DNA of 64,000 nucleotides. Origin: Halobacteriales archaeon QS_9_68_17. GTDB taxonomy: Archaea; Halobacteriota; Halobacteria; Halobacteriales; Natronoarchaeaceae. Positions 46,826-57,786 of this stretch are shown here, in pieces (within the stretch, counting starts at the first letter, position 1; each line of letters starts with the position of its first letter). The stretch lies in NCBI GenBank assembly GCA_003023565.1, contig PXSA01000004.1, positions 1-64,000 of the forward strand, in the 5' to 3' direction. The position numbers were made by a program, and so were the translations under genes. Below the pieces are notes generated by a model, which worked only from the letters and a program-made list of their open reading frames with translations, had not been told where the DNA came from and made no database searches.

Positions 46826-47773
46826 TTAGAGCAGCGCCCCCGACGTCAGCACTGCGATGAGCGCGGTGAGCGTCAGCACGCTCGCGAGCGTCGTGACCAT
46901 GATGGCCGTGCTCACGTACTCGGCGGCGGAGACCGCCCCGCCGCTCTCGCCGAACTCGACCGTGAGCATCAGCGGCGTCACGGCGGCGGGCATGGCGCAC
47001 TCCAGAACGAACACCCGACCGACCGTGCCGTCGAGACCGATCGCCAGCGCGACGCCGAGGGCGGCGACGGGCGCGGCGAACAGTTTCAGCGCGACGGCGG
47101 GGGCGGTGCGGGAGACGGCCGTGCCGTAAGTCGTGTTCGCGAGTTGGATGCCGAGCAGGAGCAGCATAACGGGGATAGAGGAGTCGCCCGTGAGCTTCAG
47201 CGTCCGCATCGCGGTAGCGTCGGCGGGCGGGACGACGCCGAGCAGTTGTGCGAGGCCCGCGAGGACGACGGCGTAGACGAGCGGGAGTTCGAACACGGTT
47301 AACGCGGCGTCGCGAGTCGACCTCGACGCCCCGCGCGAGGCGACGTAGACCCCGAGCGTGTACATCAGCACGGACTGGGCGGCGATGTACAGCACCGCCG
47401 TGCTCCGGCCGATCGCGCCGAACGCGAACGCGGACAGCGGGATGCCGTAGTTGCCGGCGTTCGGGAACGTACTGGAGAGGACGAGCGACCCGAGCGTCGG
47501 CGACTGCTCCCCAACGAACCGGCCGACGCCCTCCGCCGCGACGACCATGACGACGGTGAACAGGCCGACGCCGGCGAACAGCGTTGCCGCGGTGCCGCCG
47601 GATATCGGCGTCGTGACGAGGCTGTGGAAAACGAGCGCCGGCATGAGGACGTACAGCGTCACGGCCGCGAGCGGGTCGACGTCTATCTCGCGGAACCGGC
47701 CGAGGAGAAACCCGACACCGGCCACCGAGAGAACCGGCAAGATAGCCGTCGTCAGGGCCGACAACAGCGACAT
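46826..47773 (-). CDS. AEC-family transporter
   Basis: LTTAILPVLSVAGVGFLLGRFREIDVDPLAAVTLYVLMPALVFHSL...SSTFPNAGNYGIPLSAFAFG...AMPAAVTPLMLTVEFG. Confidence 0.88.
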   Translation of the reverse strand: MSLLSALTTAILPVLSVAGVGFLLGRFREIDVDPLAAVTLYVLMPALVFHSLVTTPISGGTAATLFAGVGLFTVVMVVAAEGVGRFVGEQSPTLGSLVLSSTFPNAGNYGIPLSAFAFGAIGRSTAVLYIAAQSVLMYTLGVYVASRGASRSTRDAALTVFELPLVYAVVLAGLAQLLGVVPPADATAMRTLKLTGDSSIPVMLLLLGIQLANTTYGTAVSRTAPAVALKLFAAPVAALGVALAIGLDGTVGRVFVLECAMPAAVTPLMLTVEFGESGGAVSAAEYVSTAIMVTTLASVLTLTALIAVLTSGALL

Positions 47774-47848
47774 GACTGATCGAGCACCGCTCGGACCTAC
47801 AAGGCTTTCGAGTCGCCGTGGCGGACCGAACGCGCGGATCGCCGCGGA

Positions 47849-48133
47849 TCAGAAGAGGTTCGACAGCGTCGAGACGACGCCGTCGGGGTCCTCCTGCCAG
47901 GTGCGCTCGACGACCTCGCCCGGGAGCTTCACGTGGCCCACGCCGGATTCGCCGGCGTGTTCGGCGACGACGGCGACGAGGTTCCCGACCGCCTCGGCCT
48001 CGACTCGCCCGTAGCCGACGCAGTTCGTCTCCGGGTCCTCCGCGGACCACATCTCCTCCTCGATGTCGAGCAGGGGCGGTTCGAGGTGGGTCACCGTCGC
48101 CCGCTCCCGCACGGCGTCGGGATCGGTGTCCAT
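47849..48133 (-). CDS. Small conserved haloarchaeal protein
   Basis: MDTDPDAVRERATVTHLEPPLLDIEEEMWSAEDPETNCVGYGRVEAEAVGNLVAVVAEHAGESGVGHVKLPGEVVERTWQEDPDGVVSTLSNLF. Confidence 0.75.
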   Translation of the reverse strand: MDTDPDAVRERATVTHLEPPLLDIEEEMWSAEDPETNCVGYGRVEAEAVGNLVAVVAEHAGESGVGHVKLPGEVVERTWQEDPDGVVSTLSNLF

Positions 48134-48174
48134 AGGCTACGGAAGGGCGGTCGGCGGCAAAGCGTTTTCCCCGG

Positions 48175-49893
48175 TCAGGCCTCGTCGTCGCGGATCCGTC
48201 GCAGTCGCCGCCGGTCGAAGTCGTAGGCCCCGTCGTCGTCCCGCGCGACCAGCGAGTCCGTTCGGAGTTCGGTCAGCAGGCTCCGGACCGACTCCATCGG
48301 CGCGTCGACCCGCGGCTCGACCTGCCGGGGCCGCAGCGGTCCCTCGCTCGCTATCAGGGTCAGAACGTCCCAGGCGTACTCCTCGTTGCACAGCGAGTCC
48401 CTGCGGGCGAGCGCGATCCGGCGGCGCACCGGGTCCGAACGGAGCAACGCCATGTCGTCGTCCGCGGTGGCGCTCCCGCCGTCCGCGCTCGTTCTGGCGT
48501 CGCCACCGGTCCGGGAGTCCGACCGGCCCGATGCGCCGCCCCCCGACGCGCCGTCGGTCGCCCACTGCTCCCGCGCGTACCCCCGGTACTGCTCCAGCTT
48601 GATCTCCTTCCGTGCGAGCGCCGTCTCCAGTTCGTCGACACGCTCCTCCAAGCTCTCGACCTCCGGGTTCTCGGCCCGTTCGGCCGGCCGCTCGTTCTCG
48701 TCTCGGAGGCGCTCGTTCTCGGCCTCCAGTTCTTCGATCCGCTCTCGCGTGGTCTCTAGGTCGGCCTCCAGTCGCTCTATCCGCTCGCGTCGCTGGTCGG
48801 TCGGTTCCTCCGTCGGCAGTTCCGTCCGCTGGGTGTCCTCGTCCGCGGCGACGTCGCCGTGCCGGAGCGCGTTCGCCATCTTCCGGGCCGCCGCGGAGAC
48901 GTCCCGGGCGGACTCCAGTTCGCTTTTCAGTTCGGCGATACGCGCCTCCTTGCGTTCGAGTGCCGACTCCAGGTCGGCCACGCGGTTGCGCTCCTGCTCC
49001 TGCTGTTCGGTGATGTCCTGAAGGTCCCCGACCAGCGTGTCGCTGACCGACTTCAGTTCCGGGCGCTCGAAGTCGTCGAGGCCGGGCGTCGCGCCGGCGT
49101 CGAACGTCCGCTTCCGGCGGAACTGGACGCGCCGAACGTCCGCCTCGGTCCAGTCGGTCTGGAGGAAGGCCTCGCCGTCACCCAGGTCCGACACCCTCTC
49201 TCCGTATTCCGTGTCGACGATGCGCCCGACGACCTTCGTGTCGTTCTCCCAGGTGAGGCGGTGCCAGACGAGCCAGTTCGCCTGCGTGATGAAGTCCTTC
49301 TTGACGTCCGCGGGGCGCTGGCTGATGCCGAGGATGCCGAGACCGTGCTTGCGTCCCCGCTTCCCGACCTTGATGAGCATCTGCCCGGTCTCGCCGAGGC
49401 CGCCCCCCTCGGGGATGTACTCGTGGACCTCCTCGACGACGAGCAGGAAGGGCTTTTTCAGCTTCTTCTCCTTCGTGAACAGGTGCCGCGCCGTCTCGCG
49501 GATGAGTTCGGAGGCCTCGTCCTCGTCGAGATAGCCGGAGACGTCGAGGATCACGGGGACGTTCTCCTCCAGCGCGAGGGTGGCGACCTTCTCGGCGTGT
49601 TCCGCACCGACCTGGATGTCGCACTCCTCGTCCGCGCCCGCGTGCAGGAGTTCGTACTCCTCTTTCAGCCCGTAGTACTCCCCGTCGGTGTCGACGACCA
49701 GGAGGGGGTAGCCCGCTTCGAGCAGTTCCTCGCCGATGACGCTCGCCGTGTTCGACTTCCCCGACCCCGACTTACCGGTGACGAACCCGCGGCCGGTGAG
49801 GAGTTGCACAACCGGCAGGGTGACGGGGTCGCCGTCGCTGTCGCCGTCAGCCGACCGGTGCTCGCCGACGGTGACGTGCTGGCTCTCGGTCAT
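48175..49893 (-). CDS. HerA/DUF87-type ATPase with coiled-coil and C-terminal winged-helix-like region
   Basis: LLTGRGFVTGKSGSGKSNTASVIGEELL...LLVVEEVHEYIPEGGGLGETGQMLIKVGKRGRKHGLGILGISQRPADV; long E/R-rich heptads. Confidence 0.9.
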   Translation of the reverse strand: MTESQHVTVGEHRSADGDSDGDPVTLPVVQLLTGRGFVTGKSGSGKSNTASVIGEELLEAGYPLLVVDTDGEYYGLKEEYELLHAGADEECDIQVGAEHAEKVATLALEENVPVILDVSGYLDEDEASELIRETARHLFTKEKKLKKPFLLVVEEVHEYIPEGGGLGETGQMLIKVGKRGRKHGLGILGISQRPADVKKDFITQANWLVWHRLTWENDTKVVGRIVDTEYGERVSDLGDGEAFLQTDWTEADVRRVQFRRKRTFDAGATPGLDDFERPELKSVSDTLVGDLQDITEQQEQERNRVADLESALERKEARIAELKSELESARDVSAAARKMANALRHGDVAADEDTQRTELPTEEPTDQRRERIERLEADLETTRERIEELEAENERLRDENERPAERAENPEVESLEERVDELETALARKEIKLEQYRGYAREQWATDGASGGGASGRSDSRTGGDARTSADGGSATADDDMALLRSDPVRRRIALARRDSLCNEEYAWDVLTLIASEGPLRPRQVEPRVDAPMESVRSLLTELRTDSLVARDDDGAYDFDRRRLRRIRDDEA

Positions 49894-50001
49894 TCGATCG
49901 TTGCTCTCCTCTCGCCCGGGGATAATGAACCTCCTGCCTCGGTCGCTACCTCCGATCCGCAGGAAAGTATTATAAGTAAGCGCCTTCTCTATCCGATCGC
50001 A

Positions 50002-50196
50002 ATGGCGAAAGGTACGGTCGATTTCTTCAACGACACTGGCGGTTACGGTTTCATCGATACTGAGGACGCGGACGAAGACGTGTTCTTCCACATGGAGGAC
50101 GTCGGCGGCCCCGACCTCGAGGAAGGTCAGGAAGTCGAGTTCGACATCGAGCAGGCCGACAAGGGCCCGCGCGCGACGAACCTCGAACGCCTGTAA
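50002..50196 (+). CDS. Cold-shock domain protein
   Basis: MAKGTVDFFNDTGGYGFIDTEDADEDVFFHMEDVGGPDLEEGQEVEFDIEQADKGPRATNLERL. Confidence 0.97.
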   Translation: MAKGTVDFFNDTGGYGFIDTEDADEDVFFHMEDVGGPDLEEGQEVEFDIEQADKGPRATNLERL

Positions 50197-50338
50197 GGCG
50201 AAACCGAAACGGTATCGGCAACAGAACACAGTATTTTGACACCGACTAGCGACACGCAACGGCGGCGTGGCGTCGGAGAGAAACGCCCGGAACGAGACGG
50301 GGACTGTCGTCCCCGCGGGGAGAGGGTACCGAACCCCG

Positions 50339-51004
50339 TTAGAGGCCGATCCAACCGCTCGACACTTCCCGGTCGCGGAGGTGCCAGCGGTGCTCGACGC
50401 TGCCGCCCTCCTCGCGGACCTCGACGATGGCGTCGAACAGCGGTTCCAGCAGGTGGACGGCGTCGGAGTCCCGGCCGACGTCGAGGTGGAAGTGCCCCAT
50501 GCCCGACGCCTGCCTGATGCGGGAGGTCACCATATGTAGCAGGCGGAACACGCTTTCAGGCGGGTGATCCTCCAGAAGCGGCGTCACCGAGTCCACGCAG
50601 ACCCGGAGTTCGGCGGGATCGAACCCGTCGCCGTCCGCTTGGAACTCGTCGACGCCGGCGATGACCTCCGTGCCGAGCGCGCTCAGCATTCGGCCGTCGA
50701 CGACGGATTCCGGGACCTCCGGACGGTCGGTGAACTCCGCTTCCACACCCTGTCGAACGACCCGAATCGGGCCGCAGCCGTCCTCCGGAAGTCGTTCGGT
50801 GGCGCTGTGGCCGTCGGTGAACACGAACAGCCGTCGCCGCGGTTCGTCCCGGGACTGACCGAGCAGGCGACGGCAGGCGTACATGTGAGCGCTCTCCGTC
50901 GCATCCCCCACGAGGAGGATGTTACTCCCCTCTCGTTTCAGCTCCGCGAGTTCCTGCGAGAAGGTCGTCCCCTCGGGCACACCCCCTCCGTGCTCAGTGT
51001 GCAT
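50339..51004 (-). CDS. Haloarchaeal RecA/KaiC-like family protein without a canonical Walker A
   Basis: ELKREGSNILLVGDATESAHMYACRRLLGQSRDEPRRRLFVFTDGH...ELRVCVDSVTPLLEDHPPESVFRLLHMVTSRIRQASGMGHFHLDVGRDSDAVHLLEPLFDAIVEVRE. Confidence 0.75.
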   Translation of the reverse strand: MHTEHGGGVPEGTTFSQELAELKREGSNILLVGDATESAHMYACRRLLGQSRDEPRRRLFVFTDGHSATERLPEDGCGPIRVVRQGVEAEFTDRPEVPESVVDGRMLSALGTEVIAGVDEFQADGDGFDPAELRVCVDSVTPLLEDHPPESVFRLLHMVTSRIRQASGMGHFHLDVGRDSDAVHLLEPLFDAIVEVREEGGSVEHRWHLRDREVSSGWIGL

Positions 51005-51217
51005 TCTTTCAATACATGGTGGCCAGGATATAATAAAGATTGCGGCTCGAATTTTTCATCGGATCGCCGGTCGGAGCGAGCAAGACGGGGATCGAGCGGC
51101 AACTCGTGGACCGATCCGCGCGGACGACGGTACGTTCCGGACCGGTTTGAACGCTTCGAATCCAATGAGATCGCGACGACCAGTCGGTTTTTGGGACTGC
51201 CCGCCGAACCCCGTAGT

Positions 51218-51824
<607 letters not shown>

Positions 51825-51934
51825 GGCCCGGTCAACCGGTCGGCGTTCGTGCCGAACGGGGTTTCGCCCCGACGCGCTCACTGGACGGGTTCGAACCGAT
51901 CGCTTCGACCCGCGAAGAGCCGACAAAACGGCTC

Positions 51935-52297
51935 TTAGGTCGGACCGAAGCGATACCCGTCCCACTCCTGACTCTCCGGTTCCCGAACGCCAACACCGGG
52001 CTCTCGGAGTTCGTCGACGTGGACGGGTTCGACCTCGTCGCCGGTCTCGATCTCCTCGGTGGTCGCCTGCCCCAGCGCGCGGACCGCCTCGCCGTCGACC
52101 TCGAACTCGACGATGGCGAGCGTGTTGGGTTCGCGGACGCCGGGCGGCGTCGCGGTGCTCGTCGTCCACGTGACGACCTCTCCGGTCTCGTCGCTGAGGT
52201 CGGCGGTCTCGGTCTGTTCCTCGCCACACTCCGGACAGACGGTGTGGCCGGGGTACGTGACGTGGCCGTTGGGACAGCGGTGCGCGTCGAAGCTCAT
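51935..52297 (-). CDS. Zn-ribbon OB-fold (DUF35-type) protein, probable small subunit of two-subunit thiolase
   Basis: MSFDAHRCPNGHVTYPGHTVCPECGEEQTETADLSDETGEVVTWTTSTATPPGVREPNTLAIVEF; overlaps the thiolase start region. Confidence 0.88.
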   Translation of the reverse strand: MSFDAHRCPNGHVTYPGHTVCPECGEEQTETADLSDETGEVVTWTTSTATPPGVREPNTLAIVEFEVDGEAVRALGQATTEEIETGDEVEPVHVDELREPGVGVREPESQEWDGYRFGPT

Positions 52298-53448
52298 CGT
52301 GCTCCCTCCAGGACGGTTGTAGTGACGCAGTTGCCGAACCCGCCGACGTTGCAGGCGAGACCGACGTCGGCCTCTACCTGCCGCGGACCCGCGTCGCCTA
52401 TCACCTGCTCGTGTATCTCGTACACCTGCGCGACGCCGCTCGCGCCGAGCGGGTGCCCCTTCGACTTGAGGCCCCCGGAGGTGTTGATCGGGAGGTCGCC
52501 GTCGCGTTCGGTCTCGCCCTCCTCGACGGCCTCCCACGCCTCGCCGGGGTCCGCGAAGCCGAGGCCCTCCATCTGGAGGAACTCCAGAATGGTGAACATG
52601 TCGTGCAGTTCCGCGACGTCGATGTCGTCGGGGCCGACGCCGGCCATCTCGTAGGCCTGTTCCCCGCTCTCGACGACGCCGCCCATCGTCGTCGGGTCGT
52701 CGCGTTCGTGGACGACGTGGGTGTCCGTCGCGCCCGCGACGCCCGTGACGACCGAGTAGTCGTCGGTGTACTCCTCGGCGACGGATTCGGGACAGAGCAA
52801 AAGCGCGGCGCTCCCGTCCGTGATGGGACAGAAGTCGTAGAGTCGAAGGGGGTCGGCGATGACGGGCGAGTCGAGGATCGTCCCCAGGTCGACCTCCTTC
52901 CGGAACTGCGCATGGGGGTTGTCCACGCCGTTCCTGTGGTTCTTCCTGGCGACTTTGCCGAGCGTCTCCCGGGGCGCATCGTACTGCTCGAGGTAGTGGC
53001 GCGCGGTCATCCCCGCGAAACTCGGGAGCGTCACGCCGTGTTTGTACTCGACGGGGTGCGTGAGCGACGCGATGACGTCGGTCGCCTCCGCGGTCGTCCT
53101 GTGGGTCATCTTCTCGCCGCCGACGAGCAGGGTCAGGTCGCTCGCGCCGCTGGCGACCGACTGCCAGGCGGCGTAGGTCCCCGCGCCGCCGCTCGAACTG
53201 GTCTGGTCGATGCGCTGGGTGTACGCCGGCATCGCGCCGAGGTCGTGGGCGAGGGCGTTCGGGACGCCGGTCATCCCCTCGAACTCCCCGCTCGCCATGT
53301 TCGATACGTACAGGTGGTCGAGGTCGTCCCCCTCGACCCCCGCGTCGTCGAGGCAGGCCTTGCCCGCCTCCGCGAGCAACTCGCGGACCCAGGCGCCGCG
53401 CTGCCCGAACTGGGTCATCGCCGCGCCGATGATCGCTACGCGTTCCAT
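52294..53448 (-). CDS. Thiolase (acetyl-CoA C-acetyltransferase family)
   Basis: MERVAIIGAAMTQFGQRGAWVRELLAEAGKACLDDAGVEGDDLDHLYVSNM...QRIDQTSSSGGAGTYAAWQSVASG...NTSGGLKSKGHPLGASGVAQVYEI. Confidence 0.93.
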   Translation of the reverse strand: MERVAIIGAAMTQFGQRGAWVRELLAEAGKACLDDAGVEGDDLDHLYVSNMASGEFEGMTGVPNALAHDLGAMPAYTQRIDQTSSSGGAGTYAAWQSVASGASDLTLLVGGEKMTHRTTAEATDVIASLTHPVEYKHGVTLPSFAGMTARHYLEQYDAPRETLGKVARKNHRNGVDNPHAQFRKEVDLGTILDSPVIADPLRLYDFCPITDGSAALLLCPESVAEEYTDDYSVVTGVAGATDTHVVHERDDPTTMGGVVESGEQAYEMAGVGPDDIDVAELHDMFTILEFLQMEGLGFADPGEAWEAVEEGETERDGDLPINTSGGLKSKGHPLGASGVAQVYEIHEQVIGDAGPRQVEADVGLACNVGGFGNCVTTTVLEGAR

Positions 53449-53727
53449 ACGCGAACGCTCGCCGGGGAGGAATTTATAGGCTGGTGATGACGGCGGGCGT
53501 TCCAGTACGGCGAGTGACAGGGACACTGCGTGGCCGGGAGCGCGGCGAGGAGCGGTCGCGACGAGTCGCGTGAGGACGGGGAAAGGCAGGCTCTCCGGTC
53601 GAACCGTACGGCGGCGAAGCCGCCGTTTCGCCGGGCGCGACCCATGGAACGCCCGGGAATCTTTCGCCGAGCTTTCCGCCGTGAGCGGTCGCGCTTCGCG
53701 CGACCCGAACGGGACGAAGGTCGTCGG

Positions 53728-54471
53728 TCAGAGGTCTATCCCGCCGTTGACGTCCAGTACCTCGCCGGTGATGTACGACGACTCCTCGCTGGCGAGGAAG
53801 CGAACGGTGGCAGCGATGTCCTCGATCTCCGCAAAGCGGCCCAGCGGGATCTCCGCGACGATCTTCTCCTGAACCCTCTCGGGGACGGTCTCCAGCATGT
53901 CCGTTCGTGTGAACCCGGGCGCGACGCAGTTCGCGGTCGACCCGCCGTTCGCGAGTTCGAGCGCCATAGTGCGGGTAAACCCGAACAGGCCGCTCTTGGC
54001 GGTGGCGTAGTTCGCCTGCCCGAAGTTCCCCTGCTTGCCGACGATGCTGGAGATGTTGATCAGTCGGCCCTCGTCGGCGTTTCGGATGTCGTCGTAGAAC
54101 GCCTGCGTGCAGTTGAACGTCCCGCCGAGGTTGACGTTCATCACCTGGTCCCACTCGTCGCGGGTCATCTCGGTGAACCGGGTGTCCTTGGTGATGCCGG
54201 CGTTGTTCACGAGGACGTCCAGCGGGCCGAACTCGTCGTGGATCCTCTCGCGCATCGCGTCGACGTCGTCGCGGTCGGTGACGTCCGCCTGCGCGGCGAT
54301 CGCGCGGCCGCCTGACGCCTCTATCGCCTCGGTTGCCTCCAGTGCCGACGACTCAGACGACCGGTAGTTGACGACGACGTTCGCCCCTTCCTGCCCGAGA
54401 TGTTCCGCGATGCCGCGGCCGATACCCCTCCCCGATCCCGTGATCAAACAGGTGCGGTCGTCCATTTTCAT
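53728..54471 (-). CDS. phaB: SDR-family acetoacetyl-CoA / 3-oxoacyl reductase
   Basis: CLITGSGRGIGRGIAEHLGQEGANVVVNYRSS...LVNNAGITKDTRFTEMTRDEWDQVMNVNLGGTFNCTQAF...ISSIVGKQGNFGQANYATAKSG; PHA cluster. Confidence 0.88.
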   Translation of the reverse strand: MKMDDRTCLITGSGRGIGRGIAEHLGQEGANVVVNYRSSESSALEATEAIEASGGRAIAAQADVTDRDDVDAMRERIHDEFGPLDVLVNNAGITKDTRFTEMTRDEWDQVMNVNLGGTFNCTQAFYDDIRNADEGRLINISSIVGKQGNFGQANYATAKSGLFGFTRTMALELANGGSTANCVAPGFTRTDMLETVPERVQEKIVAEIPLGRFAEIEDIAATVRFLASEESSYITGEVLDVNGGIDL

Positions 54472-54649
54472 GGTTCGAGACGGTGCAGGGACGGCGGTCC
54501 GCCGGCCCTTCCGGACCGTACGCTCGCCGTTCCTGTCGCTAGGTACACGATCAATCAGTTGGGGGTAAAAGGGTTCCCCCGCTCGGAACCGAAACGTACG
54601 GAGCCGCGGAGCGGCCGAGAGAGCGGTGCGCGCCGACCCGGCGACGCCG

Positions 54650-56200
54650 TCACCCCTCGTTGGTCAGGTCGCGGGCCTGCTCGATCCAGTCTTCGAGACG
54701 GCTGACCGGCACGTCCGCGTCGGTACCGAGGTCTGCGACGTCCGCCGCCGCGAGGTCGGCGACGCTCTCGACGCCGGCGTCGCGGAGCTCCCGGGCGTAG
54801 GACGGGCCGACGCCCTCGATGTCTTCGAGGGTCGTGGTCGACTCGACGTCCGGCCCCTCCGCTGCGACGGCCTCGGCCTCGTTCTCCTCCGCGTCTACGT
54901 CCTCGGCGAGAGCGGCGTCCGGCTCCTCGGGCTCGGTCGTCGCCTCGGCCTCGGTCGACTCGTCGCCTTCGGTGTCAACGACCTCCTCCGCGGCCCGCTC
55001 GTCGACGTGGATCTCGCCCGGTTCGGCGGGTGCCTCCTGGATATCGGGCTCGGCCATCTCCTCGACCGCCTCGTCGGAGCGGGACTCGCCCGGCGTCTCG
55101 TCGCCCGACGCCTCCTCGACCCGCGAGCGCTCCTCGAACCACTCGCAGACGTCGGGCCACAGCTCCGCGTGGGAACTGGAGGAGACGGACATCCCGATGT
55201 GGCCGGTGGGGAACTCCATCGTCGTTACGTCGTCGCTCGGGATGACGTCGTTGAACGGTTTGGAGGCCTCCGGCGGGATGAGGTGGTCGTACTCCGCGAC
55301 GATCTGGAGGACCGGCATGTCGATGTTGCCGAGCTCGACGTGCCTGCCGCCGAGGTCGAGTTCGTTCTCGTAGAGCTTGTTCTGCTGGTAGACGTCGCGG
55401 AGGAACTCGACGTAGGTCTGGCCGGCGACGTCGATGCCGTCGCCGAGCCACTCCTCCATGCGCGCGAAGTTCTCCACGAAGTCCTCGTCCTCGATGTTCT
55501 CGTAGAGGCGGACGTACTTCGTCACGCCGTTGGCGATGGGGTCCATCAGCGCGAACCCGACGTCCAAGAACTCCGCGGGGACGTTGTCGAACGTCTCCGC
55601 GACCTTTTCGGGGTCGTAGTACTCGTCGGCCCCCCACAGTTCGAGCACGCCGCCGTCGCCGGCGAAGCAGAGCCCGGCGGCCATCAGCGCGAGGTTGCGG
55701 ACCTTCTCGCGGTGGAGCGCGGCGTACATGACGCTCATCGTCCCGCCCATGCAGTAGCCGAGGATGTCGATCGAGTCCTGCCCCGAGCGCTCGCGGACCA
55801 CGTCGACGCAGTCGTCGATGTAGCGGTTGACGTAGTCGTCGAGCGAGAGCGAGGCGTCGAGCTTCGACGGCTCGTTCCAGTCGATCATGTAGACGTCGAA
55901 GCCGTTCTCCAGCAGCGTCTGGACGACCGAGCGGTCGGGCTGGAGGTCGAGGATGTACGGCCGGTTGATCAGCGCGTAGACGATGAGGATCGGGACGTCG
56001 TGTCGCTCCTCGGTCTTCGACTCGTAGTGGTAAAGCTGGAGCTTGTTCTCCTCGTAGACGACTTCTTTCGGCGTCTGGCCGACGTCGACGTTCGCGACGG
56101 TTTCGCCCGCGTCCGGCGCGGCGGCCGACTTCTCGGCGAGTTCGGTGGCGTTTTCCCAGGCCTGTCGCTGGAGGTCGATCGCGTCGGCGTAGGGGTTCAT
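54650..56200 (-). CDS. phaC: Class III PHA synthase subunit PhaC with acidic linker and C-terminal helix-hairpin-helix-like domain
   Basis: [20 protein letters not shown] lipase-like box, [11 protein letters not shown]-terminal [34 protein letters not shown]. Confidence 0.95.
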   Translation of the reverse strand: MNPYADAIDLQRQAWENATELAEKSAAAPDAGETVANVDVGQTPKEVVYEENKLQLYHYESKTEERHDVPILIVYALINRPYILDLQPDRSVVQTLLENGFDVYMIDWNEPSKLDASLSLDDYVNRYIDDCVDVVRERSGQDSIDILGYCMGGTMSVMYAALHREKVRNLALMAAGLCFAGDGGVLELWGADEYYDPEKVAETFDNVPAEFLDVGFALMDPIANGVTKYVRLYENIEDEDFVENFARMEEWLGDGIDVAGQTYVEFLRDVYQQNKLYENELDLGGRHVELGNIDMPVLQIVAEYDHLIPPEASKPFNDVIPSDDVTTMEFPTGHIGMSVSSSSHAELWPDVCEWFEERSRVEEASGDETPGESRSDEAVEEMAEPDIQEAPAEPGEIHVDERAAEEVVDTEGDESTEAEATTEPEEPDAALAEDVDAEENEAEAVAAEGPDVESTTTLEDIEGVGPSYARELRDAGVESVADLAAADVADLGTDADVPVSRLEDWIEQARDLTNEG

Positions 56201-56748
56201 TCTTCGAGTTCCTCGATGATGCGGTCGAGCTTCCGTTCGACGGCGTGCTGGCGGCGTTCCAGTTCGACGAGGCGCTCGCCGACCTCGACGATCTGCCCCT
56301 CGGTGGCGAAGCCGAGTTCGCTGAGCGTGGACTCGGAGGCCTCGCCGGCCTGTTGACGGAGGTCGAGGGCCTGCTGGACGGACTCGCCGGTCGCCGCGGC
56401 GAACGCCGTCGTGCTCATCGCCTCCTTGAACGCCTCGTTGGCGGTGTTGAGCCAGATGTCGCGGAACTCCTCTACCTCGATGTCCTCGCCCTGCATCGAG
56501 TCGTTCACGCGGTCGACCATCCGCTGGGCGGCGTCCATCCAGGCCTCGTAGGCCCGGGCGTAGCCCTGTACGCCCTCGGACAGTTCGTCGCCCTCCGAAG
56601 CGGACTCCAGCGTCTCGGACCAGGACTCGACGAACTCCGCCTGGGCCTCGACGTTCTGTTCGAAGGCGTCCATGAACTGCTGGTTCATCCGTTCGACGAA
56701 GTCGTTCCAGTTCCGCGCCGTGTCGTCGGGGTTGAAGGAGTCTGCCAT
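56197..56748 (-). CDS. phaE: Class III PHA synthase subunit PhaE
   Basis: [40 protein letters not shown]...[54 protein letters not shown]; adjacent to phaC. Confidence 0.92.
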   Translation of the reverse strand: MADSFNPDDTARNWNDFVERMNQQFMDAFEQNVEAQAEFVESWSETLESASEGDELSEGVQGYARAYEAWMDAAQRMVDRVNDSMQGEDIEVEEFRDIWLNTANEAFKEAMSTTAFAAATGESVQQALDLRQQAGEASESTLSELGFATEGQIVEVGERLVELERRQHAVERKLDRIIEELEE

Positions 56749-56790
56749 TATTGTATCGAAAGAACGGTGTCGAAAGTGAAAAGCGTGGCC

Positions 56791-57270
56791 TCAGTCCGCC
56801 GCGACGTCGATGTCCTCGGCGACGTCCTCGACGCTGTCCTCGACCTGTTCGTGGGCGTCGAGGAAGGTGTCGAACGTGGTGTCGACGGCGGCGGTGTAGT
56901 TGTCGGCGGCCTCGTCGAAGGCGGCGACGCTCTCGTCGAGCATCTCGCCGAACGACTCCCACGCGTCGGCCTGCATGTCGTCAACGGACTCGAAGCCGTC
57001 GTCGACGGCCTGCCGCAGTTCGTCTAAGTCGGCGGCGTCCTCGGGCATCGAGGCCTCGAGGGCGTCGAGGGAGGCGTGGGCGGCCTGCTGGCTCATATCG
57101 TTGGTCCGTGCCTGCAGGGCCGCGACGGGTTCGACGCTGTTGGCGAACGTCTCGACGAGGGCCTTCTGGGCCTCGACGGCGTCGTGGGTCGCCTGCTGGG
57201 TCTGTTCGACGGCGGTGCGCTGGAACTCGAACGCGGTCTGGATGGGGTCAGTGTCAGTCATCGTTATCAC
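56791..57270 (-). CDS. phaP: PHA granule-associated phasin
   Basis: [55 protein letters not shown]; helical phasin-like; cluster context. Confidence 0.85.
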   Translation of the reverse strand: MITMTDTDPIQTAFEFQRTAVEQTQQATHDAVEAQKALVETFANSVEPVAALQARTNDMSQQAAHASLDALEASMPEDAADLDELRQAVDDGFESVDDMQADAWESFGEMLDESVAAFDEAADNYTAAVDTTFDTFLDAHEQVEDSVEDVAEDIDVAAD

Positions 57271-57583
57271 TTCTGTTACGTTTCACGGGGACGACGACGG
57301 TCTGCACGATGTCGCCCTCCTGGATATCGAGGGCTTCGCGCTCGGCGTCCGGGATACTGATCCGGCCGTTGCTCTGGACGCGGGTCTTGAACGTCGCCGT
57401 GCCCATGGTCAGCTGGCCGAGATCGGTCATGGTGTCCAGCCCGCCGGCGTTGGCCGAGAGGAACTGCTCGAACAGCTCCTGCTGTGACTCCACCGCCTGT
57501 TCGCTCGCTTGCTGCATCTGCTGTGCGAACGCTGCTGGCGACCACGGCATCCCGGTCCGGTCGTCGTCGTCCTCCGTCATCAA
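57254..57583 (-). CDS. phaR: AbrB/SpoVT-domain regulator of PHA cluster
   Basis: C-terminal TRVQSNGRISIPDAEREALDIQEGDIVQTVVVPVKR swapped-hairpin domain; adjacent to phaP. Confidence 0.82.
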   Translation of the reverse strand: MMTEDDDDRTGMPWSPAAFAQQMQQASEQAVESQQELFEQFLSANAGGLDTMTDLGQLTMGTATFKTRVQSNGRISIPDAEREALDIQEGDIVQTVVVPVKRNRSDNDD

Positions 57584-57786
57584 CAGCCCCTACGGCGGGG
57601 ACTGTCTTAAGCGTTCCCCCTGAAAACCATTTATTACCATTACATACCAACATATGGTTTGATAGTCCCGGAGACGGATCGATACGGTACGAAACCGAGC
57701 GTCGGAACTATCGTTGCACCGCCGTCGAGAGCCAAACCATCCGACCACAGGTCACTTAACGACTCAGAGCCAACAAGGGAACGACA

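Noticed and set aside
53590-53720. Short GC-rich hairpins downstream of the phaB gene (e.g. GGCGAAGCCGCC)
   Set aside because: Plausible terminator-like or compositional palindromes; no matching pair or context to support a specific function.
54626-56356. 576-aa plus-strand ORF opposite phaC
   Set aside because: Antisense shadow of phaC.
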